Positions 6,726 through 13,142 are shown, numbered from the stretch's first letter. The stretch: DNA of 14,836 nt from an uncultured Clostridia bacterium (GCA_948505485.1 CAOPQH010000029.1:1-14836); one strand, 5' to 3'. Notes: generated from the sequence alone by a model not told the origin. Made by a program: numbers and translations.

Positions 6726-8414
6726 TTATTGATTTTTAAAATATGGAAACATTTTTAATTTACAAGGTTTTAGGATTTTATTTCCATCAGACAAAAAAGT
6801 TAAAGCGGAAAAAGTTTCTAAATTTTGGGTAAAAAAGTTAGTGTCATAAATGAAATCAGTTTGAGTATAAGTATTATAGCTTTCTGATATATTTGAGTTA
6901 GAAGAATTTAATGAGTTGGTTATATAATTAAAATAAGTTTCTTTAGCATTTTCTGAAATTGTACAAGATGTTTTTGTTTTTTCTTCTTTACCTAATTGTT
7001 TTTGAGCTTCTTCTATTGTAAATAAATCATCAGTTCTAAACCATATTTTATTTATTAAGTTTTGCACTATTACTTTTACAGAAGAATCATCTTTTAGAGT
7101 ATTTTTTAAAGAAGAATAACTTTGAGTGCTAACAATATTTATACATTTTGCTTCTCTACTTAAAGAAAAGAAATCATTATCATTTTTTGTAGCAAATTCA
7201 GCATATTCATCACAAATAAAAACAGAGGGTTTTACACAATTAGTTGCCAAATTGTTCATAACTTCAGTTTGAAAATCTAATTTAAGGTAAGCAGCAATAA
7301 TTTTTGCTAAGTTTTTATATTGTGAAACATTAAGATTTAAAATTACAATTTTTCCATTATTTATAACATCATTAAATCCGGTAAAGGTTAAATTATTAAT
7401 ATCTGGTGAAAAAGTATTCATAATATCATAATCAGAAATAAAAGTACCTGTAATTCTTGTGATTTCAGATTTTAAAATTGATAATGTTCTATCATCTAAA
7501 GAGAAAAATTCTTTTTCGAAAAAATCGATAGCTGAGTTTAATTCATAAATTTCTTTTATTGAAAATTTAGAATTTATAAATAAATTCCTTAAAACATTAA
7601 TTTTTTCATAATAATAACTTTTAGTAGTAATAAGTTTATGGAGTTCACGAAAAGTAACATATCCGTTATTATAAAGTCTACATAAAACAATAGAATGTGA
7701 TATAATTTGTTCTGCTTTGTCTAACCAGTATGATTCAGAGTTATTTTCAGAAAATAAAGTTAAAATTGTTTTTAACCTGTTTGCAAGGATTTGAGGTTTT
7801 AAATCTGGTTTATGTAAAGGGTTGTAAGTTACATAAGATCCCAATTCAATAATAATTATATCATCTTCTACATTATATTTTTTTGCGAATTTTATAACTT
7901 GCTTATAAAAATTTCCTTTTACATCTAGTATTAGCATACCTAGTTTTTGAAAAGAATGCTCAGAATTATACTTTAAGAATTGTTCTGTAAAAGGATACAT
8001 GGCAGATGAGGTTTTTCCAGATCCGATAGTACCAGTAATTAAAAAATTTTGATATAATCCTGATTCGGGAATTACAATTTTAGAATCATATAAATCACTA
8101 TAACCGATACATAAATTTAATTCGGTTAAATTATTTGGCAAAGTTACTGTATTATTTTTAATTTTTTTTATAAAAAATTTGGAAATAAATAAATTAATAA
8201 AAATAATACTAGTAAATAAAAATGATATAAAATGAAATAATTTTATAATATTCCATAATTTAATATTATTTTGACAAATATCAAAAGGTTGAAGACCATA
8301 ATTTATTATTATTGTATCAGATATATATATTTTATAAAATAAGATAATATAAAATATTATAAAAAATATTAAAAAAATAGAAATAATAATAATCTTTTTA
8401 AAAAAATATTTAAT
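6726..8414 (-). CDS. VirD4/TraG-like type IV coupling ATPase, with ATT start
   Basis: This is a TraG/VirD4-family ATPase, which in conjugation brings substrates to the secretion channel. Counted from the proposed ATT start it has 562 residues. Two membrane helices (about 7-30 and 55-82) flank a short external loop containing YGLQPFDI. The cytosolic part has Walker A GTIGSGKT at 128-135, Walker B VFICDE with Asp-Glu at 402-403, and the conserved SREAKCINIVSTQS region at about 419-432. The first canonical start codon in frame is a TTG at 8141, but it lies after both membrane helices and has no ribosome binding site. The reading frame continues upstream to ATT at 8414-8412, which sits exactly 7 bases after a perfect AAGGAGG (8428-8422). 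That site overlaps the stop of the preceding peptide gene, so translation is probably coupled. No start-codon substitute other than ATT fits. Confidence 0.85.
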   Translation of the reverse strand: MKYFFKKIIIISIFLIFFIIFYIILFYKIYISDTIIINYGLQPFDICQNNIKLWNIIKLFHFISFLFTSIIFINLFISKFFIKKIKNNTVTLPNNLTELNLCIGYSDLYDSKIVIPESGLYQNFLITGTIGSGKTSSAMYPFTEQFLKYNSEHSFQKLGMLILDVKGNFYKQVIKFAKKYNVEDDIIIIELGSYVTYNPLHKPDLKPQILANRLKTILTLFSENNSESYWLDKAEQIISHSIVLCRLYNNGYVTFRELHKLITTKSYYYEKINVLRNLFINSKFSIKEIYELNSAIDFFEKEFFSLDDRTLSILKSEITRITGTFISDYDIMNTFSPDINNLTFTGFNDVINNGKIVILNLNVSQYKNLAKIIAAYLKLDFQTEVMNNLATNCVKPSVFICDEYAEFATKNDNDFFSLSREAKCINIVSTQSYSSLKNTLKDDSSVKVIVQNLINKIWFRTDDLFTIEEAQKQLGKEEKTKTSCTISENAKETYFNYITNSLNSSNSNISESYNTYTQTDFIYDTNFFTQNLETFSALTFLSDGNKILKPCKLKMFPYFKNQ

Positions 8415-8426
8415 TTAATTACCTCC

Positions 8427-8573
8427 TTATTTAAGAGTTTGTTTTTTGATTTTTAATTTTGAACCTTGTAAATTATGAAAAAATTTCATATCAAAAAAAG
8501 TATAAATTGAATAAAAAGTTACAATTGAATTAATAATAAGAGTTATAAAAAACAAATCAATTAATCTAGAAAT
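8427..8573 (-). CDS. 48-residue membrane peptide, first gene of the secretion operon, ATT start
   Basis: The frame from ATT 8573 to TAA 8427 encodes 48 residues with one membrane helix (about 6-28, LFFITLIINSIVTFYSIYTFF) and a basic C-terminus (KLKIKKQTLK). There is no ATG or GTG near its beginning. The ATT lies 7 bases after GGTGG (8585-8581, AAGGTGGTGA), about 20 bases after the predicted transcription start. An in-frame TTG at residue 7 has no ribosome binding site. The stop codon overlaps the ribosome binding site of the coupling ATPase, which argues that this is a translated gene. I do not recognise a family; by position it may be a small partner of the ATPase or of the channel. Confidence 0.55.
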   Translation of the reverse strand: MSRLIDLFFITLIINSIVTFYSIYTFFDMKFFHNLQGSKLKIKKQTLK

Positions 8574-8599
8574 AAAATCACCACCTTGTAATTTTATAT

Positions 8600-8628
8600 A
8601 TAATATAATAAATTTTAAAATTTGTCTA
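8600..8628 (-). promoter_or_regulatory. Promoter of the secretion operon
   Basis: On the minus strand TAGACA (8628-8623) and TATTAT (8605-8600) are 17 bases apart. The predicted start near 8593 lies just upstream of the AAGGTGG site, leaving a leader of about 20 bases. Its -35 box overlaps the -35 box of the divergent promoter. Confidence 0.65.
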
Positions 8629-8650
8629 TACTTTTATATGAAAATATGAT
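8622..8650 (+). promoter_or_regulatory. Promoter of the DUF1858 gene
   Basis: TTGTCT (8622-8627) and TATGAT (8645-8650) are separated by 17 bases. It is divergent from, and shares its -35 region with, the secretion-operon promoter, so RNA polymerase probably cannot occupy both at once. Confidence 0.6.
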
Positions 8651-8683
8651 AAAATTCTATAAAAATAATAAAGGAGGTAAAAA

Positions 8684-8869
8684 ATGAAATTTAATAAAGA
8701 TACAAAAATTGGAGAAATATTAGAATTAGCTCCAGAAAAAGCAGAAATTTTACTTGAAATTGGTATGCATTGTTTGGGATGCCCAGCATCACAAATGGAA
8801 ACATTAGAAGAAGCATGTGATGTACACGGAATAGATGTAAATGAAGTAATAGAAAAGCTAAATGCATAG
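8684..8869 (+). CDS. DUF1858 domain protein
   Basis: This 61-residue cytosolic protein consists of a single DUF1858 domain: helical, with the conserved pattern KIGEILELAPEKAEILLEIGMHCLGCPAS. The two cysteines Cys30 and Cys33 form a CxxC that could be redox-active or bind metal. DUF1858 proteins occur alone or fused to hydroxylamine reductase/hybrid-cluster or ScdA-like proteins; the molecular role is not established. The start ATG 8684 has an ideal AAAGGAGG site at 8671-8678. It is transcribed alone, divergently from the secretion operon; nothing in the sequence ties it to secretion apart from the shared promoter region. I see no clear terminator between it and the tRNA promoter. Confidence 0.9.
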   Translation: MKFNKDTKIGEILELAPEKAEILLEIGMHCLGCPASQMETLEEACDVHGIDVNEVIEKLNA

Positions 8870-8908
8870 TGAAATACTTAAAATATATAAAAAAATTAAA
8901 TAAATGTA

Positions 8909-8937
8909 TTGACAACTGGCTAAAAATATTGTAATAT
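8909..8937 (+). promoter_or_regulatory. Promoter of the tRNA cluster
   Basis: A consensus TTGACA (8909-8914) is followed after 17 bases by TAATAT (8932-8937). It lies about 35 bases upstream of the first tRNA. A small GTGAA/TTCAC hairpin (8949-8964) sits in the leader. Confidence 0.75.
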
Positions 8938-8971
8938 ATAATAGCGTTGTGAAATTTAATTCACATTTAAT

Positions 8972-9047
8972 GGGCTATTAGCTCAGGTGGTAGAGCACTT
9001 GACTTTTAATCAAGTTGTCCCGCGTTCGAGTCGCGGATAGCTCACCA
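8972..9047 (+). tRNA. tRNA-Lys (anticodon TTT)
   Basis: The 76 bases fold as a standard cloverleaf. The acceptor stem GGGCTAT/ATAGCTC has one G-T pair. The anticodon stem CTTGA/TCAAG holds loop CTTTTAA with anticodon TTT at 9005-9007, and the T-arm contains GTTCGAGTC. CCA is encoded. Confidence 0.96.
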
Positions 9048-9083
9048 AAAGAACTAAATAATTATACAATTATTTAGTTCTTT
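9048..9083 (+). terminator. Strong hairpin between tRNA-Lys and tRNA-Glu
   Basis: A perfect 16-bp stem (9048-9063 with 9068-9083) closes a 4-base ATAC loop and ends in TTT, immediately after the tRNA-Lys CCA. The T-run is short, so it may be a partial terminator or a processing signal; no second promoter is evident before tRNA-Glu. Confidence 0.6.
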
Positions 9084-9091
9084 ACATATAA

Positions 9092-9166
9092 GGCCCGTTG
9101 GTCAAGCGGTTAAGACATCGCCCTTTCACGGCGGAGACATGGGTTCGATTCCCGTACGGGTCACCA
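9092..9166 (+). tRNA. tRNA-Glu (anticodon TTC)
   Basis: The 75 bases have acceptor GGCCCGT/ACGGGTC, anticodon stem TCGCC/GGCGG and loop CTTTCAC with anticodon TTC at 9125-9127. The T-arm reads GGGTTCGATTCCC and CCA is encoded. Confidence 0.96.
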
Positions 9167-9170
9167 CAAC

Positions 9171-9247
9171 GCCACTTTAGCTCAGTTGGCCAGAGCACCG
9201 CACTTGTAATGCGGGGGTCCTCAGTTCGAATCTGAGAAGTGGCTCCA
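9171..9247 (+). tRNA. tRNA-Thr (anticodon TGT)
   Basis: The 77 bases have acceptor GCCACTT/AAGTGGC, anticodon stem CCGCA/TGCGG and loop CTTGTAA with anticodon TGT at 9205-9207. The discriminator is T followed by encoded CCA. It follows tRNA-Glu by 4 bases, so the two are co-transcribed. Confidence 0.96.
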
Positions 9248-9249
9248 TA

Positions 9250-9298
9250 AAAAGTCAATAGTTTTGAGATAGCTCTTAATTGTTGACTTTTATTTTTT
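9250..9298 (+). terminator. Terminator of the tRNA cluster
   Basis: AAAAGTCAA (9250-9258) pairs with TTGACTTTT (9283-9291), with further pairing inside, and a T-rich tail follows. Confidence 0.75.
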
Positions 9299-9326
9299 AT
9301 ATATAGGAAAGTCATGCGGACTTTCT
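9297..9326. repeat. TAGGAAAGT hairpin repeat, copy B
   Basis: TTTTATATATAGGAAAGTC follows a terminator as in copies A and C. GGAAAGTC (9306-9313) pairs with GACTTTCT (9319-9326) across the loop ATGCG. Confidence 0.5.
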
Positions 9327-9347
9327 AATATAAAACACATTGTACAC

Positions 9348-9366
9348 AAATTTATTACATAAATTT
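9348..9366. repeat. Small perfect hairpin AAATTTAT-TAC-ATAAATTT
   Basis: This is an 8-bp perfect inverted repeat with a 3-base loop in the gap between the tRNA cluster and the reductase gene. It is AT-only and could be fortuitous in such an AT-rich genome. Confidence 0.3.
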
Positions 9367-9373
9367 GGCACAC

Positions 9374-9442
9374 GAACAAATTCACGGAAAGCCAAATAGT
9401 AAAGTTAAAATTATACTAATATTAAGGCTTTCCGATTTGTTC
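9374..9442. repeat. CGGAAAGCC inverted-repeat element, copy 1
   Basis: Long stem: GAACAAAT plus CGGAAAGCC (9374-9381 and 9385-9393) pairs with GGCTTTCCG plus ATTTGTTC (9426-9434 and 9435-9442), with a 3-base bulge on the left. The 32-base AT-rich interior shares AAAGTTA and ATTAAGG with copy 2 at 10188-10256. The two copies flank the reductase gene. Confidence 0.7.
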
Positions 9443-9465
9443 TATAATGAGAAAGGAAGTTATTT

Positions 9466-10191
9466 ATGCAAAAAGTAATTATAGTAACAGGTGCATCAAA
9501 AGGAATAGGAAGAGAAATAGCAAAAGTATTAGCAAACAATGGACATGTGGTAATAGCAAATTATAATAAATCAGAAAAAGATGCTATATCATTAAAAGAA
9601 GAAATGAATGAGAAAAATATAGATATTTATAAAGCAGATGTATCAGCAAGAGAAGAGGGACATAAATTAGTAGAATATGTTCTAAATAAATATGGAAAAA
9701 TAGATGTTTTAATTAACAATGCAGGGATTGATGAATATAAAATGTTTATAGATGAAACAGATAATGATTGGAATAGAGTTATAAATACTAATTTATATTC
9801 TGCGTTTATGATGTGTCAAGAAACAATACCTAATATGATAAAAAACAAATCTGGATGTATTATAAATATATCATCAATTTGGGGAATGGTAGGAGCATCA
9901 CTAGAAGTATTATATTCAGTTTCAAAAGCAGGAATGGATGGGTTAACCAAGGCACTAGCAAAAGAATATGGTCCATCTAATATAAGAGTAAATTCAATTG
10001 CTCCTGGAGCTATTGATACAGACATGAATAAAGATTTAACAAAAGACGAATTAAAACAATTAGAGGATGAGACACCATTAAGGAAGATTGGTAAAACAGA
10101 GGATATCGCGAAATGCGTTTCTTGGTTAATAGAGGATAATTTTACAACAGGACAGATAATATCAATAAATGGTGGATGGGTTATAACATAA
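9466..10191 (+). CDS. Short-chain dehydrogenase (FabG-like; probably EF-P 5-aminopentanone reductase, YmfI type)
   Basis: This classical SDR of 241 residues has a Rossmann fold with the cofactor motif TGASKGIG at 8-15 and NNAG at 84-87. The catalytic tetrad is Asn109, Ser137, Tyr150 and Lys154 (YSVSK). The basic stretch NYNKSEK after the second strand suggests NADPH. It resembles FabG overall. The stretch NISSIWG..GAS.EV.YS.SKAG with IAPGAIDTDMN is what I associate with the Firmicutes YmfI group, which reduces 5-aminopentanone on elongation factor P; that assignment is from memory and a general 3-oxoacyl-ACP reductase is the alternative. No fatty-acid synthesis genes are adjacent. Start ATG 9466 follows AAAGGAAG (9452-9459). 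No clear promoter was found, and the gene sits between two copies of an inverted-repeat element. Confidence 0.85.
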   Translation: MQKVIIVTGASKGIGREIAKVLANNGHVVIANYNKSEKDAISLKEEMNEKNIDIYKADVSAREEGHKLVEYVLNKYGKIDVLINNAGIDEYKMFIDETDNDWNRVINTNLYSAFMMCQETIPNMIKNKSGCIINISSIWGMVGASLEVLYSVSKAGMDGLTKALAKEYGPSNIRVNSIAPGAIDTDMNKDLTKDELKQLEDETPLRKIGKTEDIAKCVSWLIEDNFTTGQIISINGGWVIT

Positions 10192-10256
10192 ATAAATGAA
10201 CGGAAAGCCAAAGAAAAAAGTTATGCTAAAATTAAGGCTTTCCGTTTGTTATTTAT
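10188..10256. repeat. CGGAAAGCC inverted-repeat element, copy 2
   Basis: CGGAAAGCC (10201-10209) pairs with GGCTTTCCG (10236-10244); the flanks AAATAA and TTATTT extend the stem imperfectly. The interior again contains AAAGTTA and AAATTAAGG. It lies between the convergent reductase and CBM genes, where it may act as a bidirectional terminator. Confidence 0.65.
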
Positions 10257-10259
10257 ATA

Positions 10260-10724
10260 TTATTCTGTTATTTTTCGTTTATAATTTCCAGAGATTATTT
10301 TTGGTAAATATGTAATTATTTTATAAACTGCTAAACGTACTTTTTTACTCCATATATATGATCTTCTAAGTTTTCTAGGACGTGCAATAGAAGTTTCTTC
10401 ATTATTTAATACCATTAAATCTGTTTGAATTTTTTCTATAGGAAAAATGTAATTATTACCATCATTGTTATCCCATTCTCCTACATTATTATTAAAGCAG
10501 AAATTAAAAGAATCACCTTCAGATAATTGGATTTCTGCTTGGAATCCTAGTTCAGTTTTTTCCATTTTAGCATCATTAACATTATCCCAATTCAAACCAA
10601 AACCATAGTGTAGAGATACTTCTTCTGATCCATCTTGAAAAAACTTTCCTGTATAAGAAATCTTTATTTTACTATTTTCAACTAATTTATCTGTATTAAA
10701 AAAAATATTTTTTGTAAGTTCCAT
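10260..10724 (-). CDS. Small carbohydrate-binding protein (CBM25/53-like)
   Basis: This 154-residue protein has no signal peptide. Residues about 1-95 look like a starch-binding module of the CBM25/CBM53 type: a beta-rich segment with HYGFGLNWDNV, then FNFCFNNNVGEWDNNDGNNY, matching the aromatic and WDNN-x-G-x-NY pattern of these modules. The remainder (about 100-154) is basic (RPRKLRRSYIWSKKVRLAVYK) and of unknown fold. A cytosolic glycogen- or starch-associated role is an inference from the module. No glycan-metabolism gene is adjacent. Start ATG 10724 has AAGGAG seven to eight bases upstream, and a near-consensus promoter lies just before it. It is monocistronic and convergent with the reductase gene. 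Confidence 0.7.
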   Translation of the reverse strand: MELTKNIFFNTDKLVENSKIKISYTGKFFQDGSEEVSLHYGFGLNWDNVNDAKMEKTELGFQAEIQLSEGDSFNFCFNNNVGEWDNNDGNNYIFPIEKIQTDLMVLNNEETSIARPRKLRRSYIWSKKVRLAVYKIITYLPKIISGNYKRKITE

Positions 10725-10759
10725 CTAAAAACTCTCCTTATTTATCTTTTGCTGAATAC

Positions 10760-10788
10760 ATTATAATATTAAATTCTACAATGTTCAA
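10760..10788 (-). promoter_or_regulatory. Promoter of the CBM-like gene
   Basis: On the minus strand TTGAAC (10788-10783) and TATAAT (10765-10760) are separated by 17 bases. Confidence 0.8.
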
Positions 10789-10888
10789 GTATTTTTATAA
10801 AAAAAATGAAAAAAATTGTAAAAAACTAAAAAGCATAAATTTATTCATATAAACATAGAATTTAATACTAATATGGGGAATAAACACC

Positions 10889-10917
10889 TTGTAAAAATAT
10901 AACGATTGTGATAATAT
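10889..10917 (+). promoter_or_regulatory. Probable promoter of the VanW-domain gene
   Basis: TTGTAA (10889-10894) and TAATAT (10912-10917) are 17 bases apart, with the predicted start about 25 bases upstream of the start codon. The match is weaker than for the neighbouring promoters. Confidence 0.5.
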
Positions 10918-10948
10918 TTTATCAGAAAAAGAAAAAAGGAGTATTAAT

Positions 10949-12865
10949 ATGAAAGAAAAATTAAATATTTCAAAAAACTCTAAAAAACAAAATGATGAAG
11001 TAAAAATAACAAAAAAAATAAAATCCCAAAATAATAAAAATAAATTAATAAAGAAAGAAAAAGAAATAAATAATAAAGAAAAAATTGAAAAAAAAGAAAT
11101 AAAAAGCAAATTAAATAAAAAAACAGAAAATAAAGTTAATAAAAATGAAGATTATAAAGATTATGAGAAGGTTTTAGAAAAAAGTAATAAGAGAAAAAAG
11201 AAAATAATGACAATAATAGGAATTGTAATAGGTATAATTTTACTTTGTATATTTTGTATAATTTTTTCTTTAATAAATATGGGTAATACTAAAATATATA
11301 GTAATATTACAATACAAGGGATAGATGTTTCAGGAATGACACAGGAAGAGGCAAAACAGGCCTTAGAAGAATTATTCGAAAACAAAAGTCAACACGATAT
11401 ATTATTAACATATCAAGAATATGAAACAAATTTAAATCCTAAGATAATAGAAATAACATACGACATAAATAAAGCGGTTGATGAAGCCTATTTAGTTGGA
11501 AGAAAAGGAAACATAGTATCTAATAATTTTTCTATTTTAGGTACATTAATAAGAAAGAAAAATATACCAGTAAATGTAAATATCAACGAAGAAGCACTTA
11601 AAAATATAATGACAGAGATTAGTAAAAATTTGCCAGGAACAATTATAGAAAGTGGATATTATATTGAAGAAAACAATTTGATTATAACAAAAGGTAAAGA
11701 AGGAATTATAGTTAATGAACAAGAATGTATAAATAAAATATATGAAGAGTTACAAGATATAGATAATAAAAAGGAATTTATAGAAATATCAGTAACAAAT
11801 CAAAAGCCACAAGAAGTAAATTTAGAAAAAATAAAAGAAGAAGTTTATAAAGAAGCTCAAAATGCATATTTTATAAAAGAACCATTTGAAGTACATCCAG
11901 AAGTTAATGGAATAGATTTTGATTTAGAAAAAGCAAAAGAAATTTTAAAAGAAGAAAAAGAAGAATATATAATTCCTTTAATAATAACTAAACCAGAAAT
12001 AACACTAGAAAAAATAGGGTCAGAAGCATTTCCAGACGTTTTAGGGAGTTATACAACTAGATACGATATGAGTAATGAGGATAGAACAACTAATTTACAA
12101 TTAGCAGTTAATAAAATAAATGGTACTATACTATTAGCAAATCAAGAATTTTCTTATAATACTACAGTTGGAGAAAGAACAATTGCTGCAGGATATAGAG
12201 AAGCAAAAGTATATGAAAATGGCCAAGTGGTAGATGGATTAGGAGGAGGAATTTGCCAAATATCATCAACTTTATATAATGCAGTTGTATTAGCTAATTT
12301 AGAAATAACACAAAGGAGAAATCATCAATTTGTAACATCATATTTACCTGCAGGTAGAGATGCTACTGTAGTGTACGGATCTCAAGATTTCAAGTTTAAA
12401 AATACTAGAAAATATCCAATTAAAATTAATGCTTCAATTAATAATGGAGTAGCAAAAATTGAGATAAATGGATTAAAACAAGAAAATGAATCTGAAATTA
12501 GTTTTGAAACACATACAATATCAACAATTCCTTTTTCTGTAAAATATATAGATGATAATAATTTAGATGAGGGACAGGAGAAAATAGAACAAAAAGGTGT
12601 AAATGGTATTGTAACAGAAACATATAAGATTGAGAGAGTAAATGGTAATATAGTTGCAAAAACGTTGTTATCAAAAGATACATACAATTGTATGCAAAGA
12701 GTGATAAAAAGAGGAAAAAGGACAGTTGAAACAAGCGCGGAGCCCGTAAAAGAAGATAATAAAGAAGCAAAAGATAAAAAACAAGAGAAAGATGCTAAGG
12801 ATAAGACCCAAAAGGAAGATAAAAAGAAAGAACAAAAGAAAAAAGATAATAAGAATATAGTGTAG
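10949..12865 (+). CDS. Membrane-anchored VanW/G5 cell-wall protein
   Basis: The 638-residue protein has a long cytosolic Lys/Asn/Glu-rich tail (1-85), one membrane helix (about 86-110), then an extracytoplasmic part. This contains peptidoglycan-binding-like (PG_binding_4) repeats around 115-350, starting with ITIQGIDVSGMTQEEA. A VanW domain (about 362-495) follows, with the signature GLGGGICQISSTLYNAVV at 430-447 and RRNHQ at 456-460. A G5 domain (about 517-590) comes next, then a lysine-rich tail of nearly 40 residues (600-638). Such YoaR-like proteins act at the cell wall; VanW's biochemical role is unknown and the name does not by itself indicate vancomycin resistance. Start ATG 10949 has AAAGGAG exactly 7 bases upstream. 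Single gene with its own terminator. Confidence 0.92.
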   Translation: MKEKLNISKNSKKQNDEVKITKKIKSQNNKNKLIKKEKEINNKEKIEKKEIKSKLNKKTENKVNKNEDYKDYEKVLEKSNKRKKKIMTIIGIVIGIILLCIFCIIFSLINMGNTKIYSNITIQGIDVSGMTQEEAKQALEELFENKSQHDILLTYQEYETNLNPKIIEITYDINKAVDEAYLVGRKGNIVSNNFSILGTLIRKKNIPVNVNINEEALKNIMTEISKNLPGTIIESGYYIEENNLIITKGKEGIIVNEQECINKIYEELQDIDNKKEFIEISVTNQKPQEVNLEKIKEEVYKEAQNAYFIKEPFEVHPEVNGIDFDLEKAKEILKEEKEEYIIPLIITKPEITLEKIGSEAFPDVLGSYTTRYDMSNEDRTTNLQLAVNKINGTILLANQEFSYNTTVGERTIAAGYREAKVYENGQVVDGLGGGICQISSTLYNAVVLANLEITQRRNHQFVTSYLPAGRDATVVYGSQDFKFKNTRKYPIKINASINNGVAKIEINGLKQENESEISFETHTISTIPFSVKYIDDNNLDEGQEKIEQKGVNGIVTETYKIERVNGNIVAKTLLSKDTYNCMQRVIKRGKRTVETSAEPVKEDNKEAKDKKQEKDAKDKTQKEDKKKEQKKKDNKNIV

Positions 12866-12871
12866 ATATAG

Positions 12872-12905
12872 AAAAAGCTTAAATAAATATATTTAGGCTT
12901 TTTTT
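12872..12905 (+). terminator. Terminator of the VanW-domain gene
   Basis: AAAAAGCTTAAATA (12872-12885) pairs with TATTTAGGCTTTTT (12890-12903) with one G-T pair, followed by T residues. Confidence 0.85.
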
Positions 12906-12945
12906 ATTATATGGAAATTTTCAAAATTTTTTATAATATATTATC

Positions 12946-12973
12946 TTGACAAAATTTTATTATGTAGTATAAT
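12946..12973 (+). promoter_or_regulatory. Promoter of tRNA-Lys(CTT)
   Basis: Both consensus boxes are present: TTGACA (12946-12951) and TATAAT (12968-12973) with a 16-base spacer, 17 bases before the tRNA. Confidence 0.85.
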
Positions 12974-12990
12974 AAAAAGGATTTAAAAAT

Positions 12991-13066
12991 GCGTTATTAG
13001 CTCAGTTGGTAGAGCAGCGGACTCTTAATCCGAAGGTCCAGGGTTCGACCCCCTGATGACGCACCA
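12991..13066 (+). tRNA. tRNA-Lys (anticodon CTT)
   Basis: The 76 bases have acceptor GCGTTAT/ATGACGC with one T-G pair, D-arm GCTC/GAGC and T-arm CAGGGTTCGACCCCCTG. Loop CTCTTAA carries anticodon CTT at 13024-13026, and CCA is encoded. The anticodon stem GCGGA/TCCGA has a G-A mismatch at its outer pair. Confidence 0.94.
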
Positions 13067-13077
13067 CAGAAGGAATA

Positions 13078-13103
13078 GAAGGTTTTATACCTTTTATTTT
13101 TTT
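13078..13103 (+). terminator. Terminator of tRNA-Lys(CTT)
   Basis: A short stem AAGGT/ACCTT (13079-13083 with 13089-13093) with a 5-base loop is followed by a long T-rich tract. Confidence 0.6.
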
Positions 13104-13123
13104 ATATTATAGGAAAGTCCTAT
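13101..13123. repeat. TAGGAAAGT hairpin repeat, copy C
   Basis: TTTATATTATAGGAAAGTCC follows a terminator, as in copies A and B. ATAGGA (13109-13114) pairs with TCCTAT (13118-13123) around AAG. Confidence 0.5.
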
Positions 13124-13142
13124 TTTTTAATAAAAAGAATGC

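Noticed and set aside
8139..8141. TTG as the start of the coupling ATPase
   Set aside because: It has no ribosome binding site and would remove both membrane helices. The same frame continues upstream to a site with a perfect Shine-Dalgarno sequence.
9082..9315. 77-codon minus-strand ORF containing GNRTHVSAVKG
   Set aside because: It is antisense to tRNA-Glu and tRNA-Thr. Translated tRNA complements of this kind are a well-known source of spurious protein entries.
9443..9448. TATAAT as the -10 box of the reductase promoter
   Set aside because: A start point about 7 bases later would leave the ribosome binding site outside or at the very end of the mRNA, and no -35 box lies at the right distance.
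10949..12865. Vancomycin-resistance determinant
   Set aside because: VanW-domain proteins are widespread in Clostridia without resistance, and no vanHAX-type ligase, dehydrogenase or dipeptidase genes are present.
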